Both the position numbers and the translations under genes were made by a program. Source: an uncultured Chlorobiota bacterium (lineage in GTDB: Bacteria > Bacteroidota > Bacteroidia > Bacteroidales > JAADGE01). Taken from it: 24,270 bases of DNA. The notes under the pieces are model-generated. The model searched no databases. It had not been told where the DNA came from and saw nothing but the letters and a program-made list of their open reading frames with translations. Positions 22,602 through 24,270 of the stretch are shown in pieces. The stretch lies in the NCBI GenBank assembly GCA_947311125.1, contig CAMZKI010000234.1, forward strand, positions 1-24,270. Direction: 5' to 3'. The number at the start of each line of letters is the position of its first letter. Positions within the stretch are counted from its first letter, which is position 1.

Positions 22602-24149
22602 TTACAACGGGATGTTTCCGTGTTTTTTCTTCGGTAACTTATCAACTTTATTTTCAAGCATTTTAAAACCCGAAATCAAACGAATTCTTGTATCTTCCGG
22701 TTTAATTACTTCGTCAATATAGCCTCTTGCTGCTGCTATATACGGGTTAGCAAACATTTCATTATATTCTTTTTCTTTTTCTTTAAGCTTTTCTTCCGGG
22801 TTTTTGGCATTTGCAATTTCTTTTTTAAAAATAATTTCTGCGGCACCTTTGGCTCCCATAACGGCAATTTCTGCGGTAGGCCACGCAAAATTTAAATCTG
22901 CACCAATGTGCTTTGAATTCATGACATCATAAGCTCCTCCGTATGCTTTCCTTGTTATTACCGTTATTCTCGGAACTGTTGCCTCTGAAAAAGCATACAG
23001 AAGTTTTGCTCCGTTTGTTATAATCGCCCGCCATTCTTGATCTGTTCCGGGTAAAAAGCCGGGAACGTCTTCAAAAACAAGCAGCGGAATATTAAAAGCA
23101 TCACAAAATCGCACAAACCGAGCTCCCTTTTTTGACGAATCAATATCAAGAACACCGGCAAGAAACATTGGTTGATTCGCAATAATGCCGATACTTTTTC
23201 CGGCAAGACGGGCAAAACCGACAACGATATTTCCGGCATAATTTTCATGAATCTCAAAAAAACTTTCCTTATCAATGACATTATTAATAATATCTCTTAT
23301 ATCATAAGGTTGGTTTGGGCTTTTCGGAACAATTTCGTTTAGTTTCGGATTGGCATCGTTTGAAGTATCATAGTCAATATCAGGAACTGTTTCCTCACAG
23401 TTTTGAGGTATATAGCTTAACAACTTTTTTATCTTATTTAAAGCCTCAAGATCATTCTCTGCGGTAAAATGAGCAACTCCGGACTTTGCAGAATGAGTTT
23501 CGGCACCTCCGAGCTCCTCTGAAGTAACATCTTCGTGGGTTACGGTTTTCACTACATTCGGACCGGTAACAAACATATACGATGAATTTTTGACCATGAT
23601 GTTAAAATCTGTAATAGCAGGAGAATAAACAGCACCGCCGGCACAAGGTCCCATTATAGCAGATATTTGCGGAATAACACCGGAGGCTAAAGTATTGCGA
23701 TAAAAGATGTCAGCATATCCGCCGAGAGAAACAACACCCTCCTGAATTCTGGCACCTCCGGAGTCGTTCAGCCCAATAACGGGAGCTCCGTTTTTCATGG
23801 CCATATCCATTATTTTTACTATTTTTTCTGCATGTGCTTCAGCAAGAGAACCTCCGAAAATCGTAAAATCTTGCGAAAAAATATAAACCAACCTTCCGTT
23901 AATTGTTCCGTAGCCGGTTACAACTCCGTCTCCTAAGGGAATATTTTTATCTAATCCGAAATCTTGCGAACGATGAGTTACAAACCGCCCTAACTCTTGG
24001 AACGTACCTTTATCTATTAACAAATCAATACGTTCCCTTGCTGTAAGTTTCCCTTTTGCATGTTGTTTTTTTATGCGAGCTTCACCGCCGCCTATTAATG
24101 CCTCTTTGTTTTTAGAATCAAGCAGGTCGAATTTTTTTTTATTTATCAT
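22602..24149 (-). CDS. pccB: Acyl-CoA carboxylase carboxyltransferase, propionyl-CoA type
   Basis: The 515-residue protein is a biotin-dependent carboxyltransferase of the PccB/MmdA family, moving CO2 from carboxybiotin to an acyl-CoA. Family segments are NDSGGARIQEGVVSLGGYA (128-146), MGPCAGGAVYSPAITDF (166-182), TSEELGGAETH, FEDVPGFLPGTDQE (359-372), and AYGGAYDVM (402-410). D408 in that last motif is the residue linked to propionyl-CoA preference in characterised acyl-CoA carboxylases. AccB and AccC encoded downstream could complete an acetyl/propionyl-CoA carboxylase. A methylmalonyl-CoA decarboxylase alpha subunit is an alternative. The upstream region is unusual and shows no -7 box. Confidence 0.92.
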   Translation of the reverse strand: MINKKKFDLLDSKNKEALIGGGEARIKKQHAKGKLTARERIDLLIDKGTFQELGRFVTHRSQDFGLDKNIPLGDGVVTGYGTINGRLVYIFSQDFTIFGGSLAEAHAEKIVKIMDMAMKNGAPVIGLNDSGGARIQEGVVSLGGYADIFYRNTLASGVIPQISAIMGPCAGGAVYSPAITDFNIMVKNSSYMFVTGPNVVKTVTHEDVTSEELGGAETHSAKSGVAHFTAENDLEALNKIKKLLSYIPQNCEETVPDIDYDTSNDANPKLNEIVPKSPNQPYDIRDIINNVIDKESFFEIHENYAGNIVVGFARLAGKSIGIIANQPMFLAGVLDIDSSKKGARFVRFCDAFNIPLLVFEDVPGFLPGTDQEWRAIITNGAKLLYAFSEATVPRITVITRKAYGGAYDVMNSKHIGADLNFAWPTAEIAVMGAKGAAEIIFKKEIANAKNPEEKLKEKEKEYNEMFANPYIAAARGYIDEVIKPEDTRIRLISGFKMLENKVDKLPKKKHGNIPL

Positions 24150-24161
24150 TGGGTTGTTGAC

Positions 24162-24215
24162 ATAGTCATAACAGACTATTTCATTCCAGGAGAGTCATTA
24201 CTCTGTGTCTGTTAT
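24162..24215. repeat. Nested inverted repeats upstream of the carboxyltransferase
   Basis: ATAACAGAC (24168-24176) and GTCTGTTAT (24207-24215) form a perfect nine-base inverted repeat. Inside it AGAGT/ACTCT (24191-24195, 24200-24204) forms a hairpin with a CATT loop. A competing repeat, ATAGTC/GACTAT (24162-24167, 24174-24179), overlaps the left arm. No coding potential, tRNA or promoter box was found in 24150-24270, which is clearly less AT-rich than the other intergenic regions. It may be a structured leader, the end of an element, or misassembled sequence at the window edge. Confidence 0.5.
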
Positions 24216-24270
24216 AACAAGACGACTTAGGTTATGGTACTGTAACTTGATCTAGGCGTCGCACCATCAG

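Noticed and set aside
22517..22657. 47-residue N-terminal extension of the DUF177 protein
   Set aside because: It spans the predicted promoter and the end of the upstream carboxyltransferase gene, and family members begin at the later ATG.
1..24270. Search by eye for tRNA, rRNA, CRISPR repeats, IS ends, phage or toxin-antitoxin genes
   Set aside because: None found. Apart from the last ~120 bases, the intergenic gaps are short and AT-rich and show only the listed sites.

Overview
The window looks like a chromosomal stretch from an AT-rich member of the Bacteroidota. The evidence is convergent. Several genes start downstream of TAnnTTTG -7 promoter boxes, Shine-Dalgarno sequences are mostly absent, and the gene set is typical of the phylum: Na+-NQR, an ATP synthase a subunit with a secreted-type N-terminal extension, L25 of the long Ctc/TL5 type, a GHL10/DUF187 lipoprotein-like hydrolase and a bactofilin next to AtpZ. 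I cannot place it below phylum. I see no rRNA, tRNA, CRISPR array, IS element or phage gene.

Layout. (1) 1-4065, minus strand: nqrA-B-C-D and the first codons of nqrE, the Na+-translocating NADH:quinone oxidoreductase. (2) 4196-5697, plus: rnhA and prs, each with its own promoter. (3) 5736-7528, plus: promoter, a structured leader, rplY (L25), pth and an S4-domain RNA-binding protein, i.e. a translation-related unit. (4) 11201-7532, minus: radical SAM/SPASM protein, galE and a secreted GHL10-family protein. (5) 11252-16688, plus: two -7 boxes, then atpB-E-F-H-A, an acyl-CoA-binding protein gene, and atpG. atpD and atpC are not present. (6) 18553-16732, minus, convergent with atpG: bactofilin, AtpZ, an AtpI-like four-helix membrane protein, and a lipoprotein-type NUC1 endonuclease. 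(7) 24149-18601, minus: a propionyl-CoA-carboxylase-type carboxyltransferase, DUF177, rpmF, a terminator, then fabH, accB and accC.

How the genes work together. NQR pumps Na+ out during quinone reduction. The ATP synthase c subunit lacks the residues that mark Na+-binding rotors, so ATP synthesis is probably H+-driven. AccB, AccC and the carboxyltransferase supply carboxylated acyl-CoA, FabH starts fatty-acid synthesis, and the acyl-CoA-binding protein inside the atp operon could buffer acyl-CoA.

The most notable observation is in the rplY leader. A long hairpin at 5779-5838 contains an internal loop that matches, pair for pair, about half of bacterial 5S rRNA loop E, which is the binding site of L25. 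This suggests autogenous control by rRNA mimicry. Other points worth checking are the 16-bp perfect palindrome in the nqrA/rnhA divergent region, the hairpin between atpE and atpF, the relocated atpZ/atpI-like genes, and the last ~120 bp of the window, whose composition and inverted repeats do not fit the rest.
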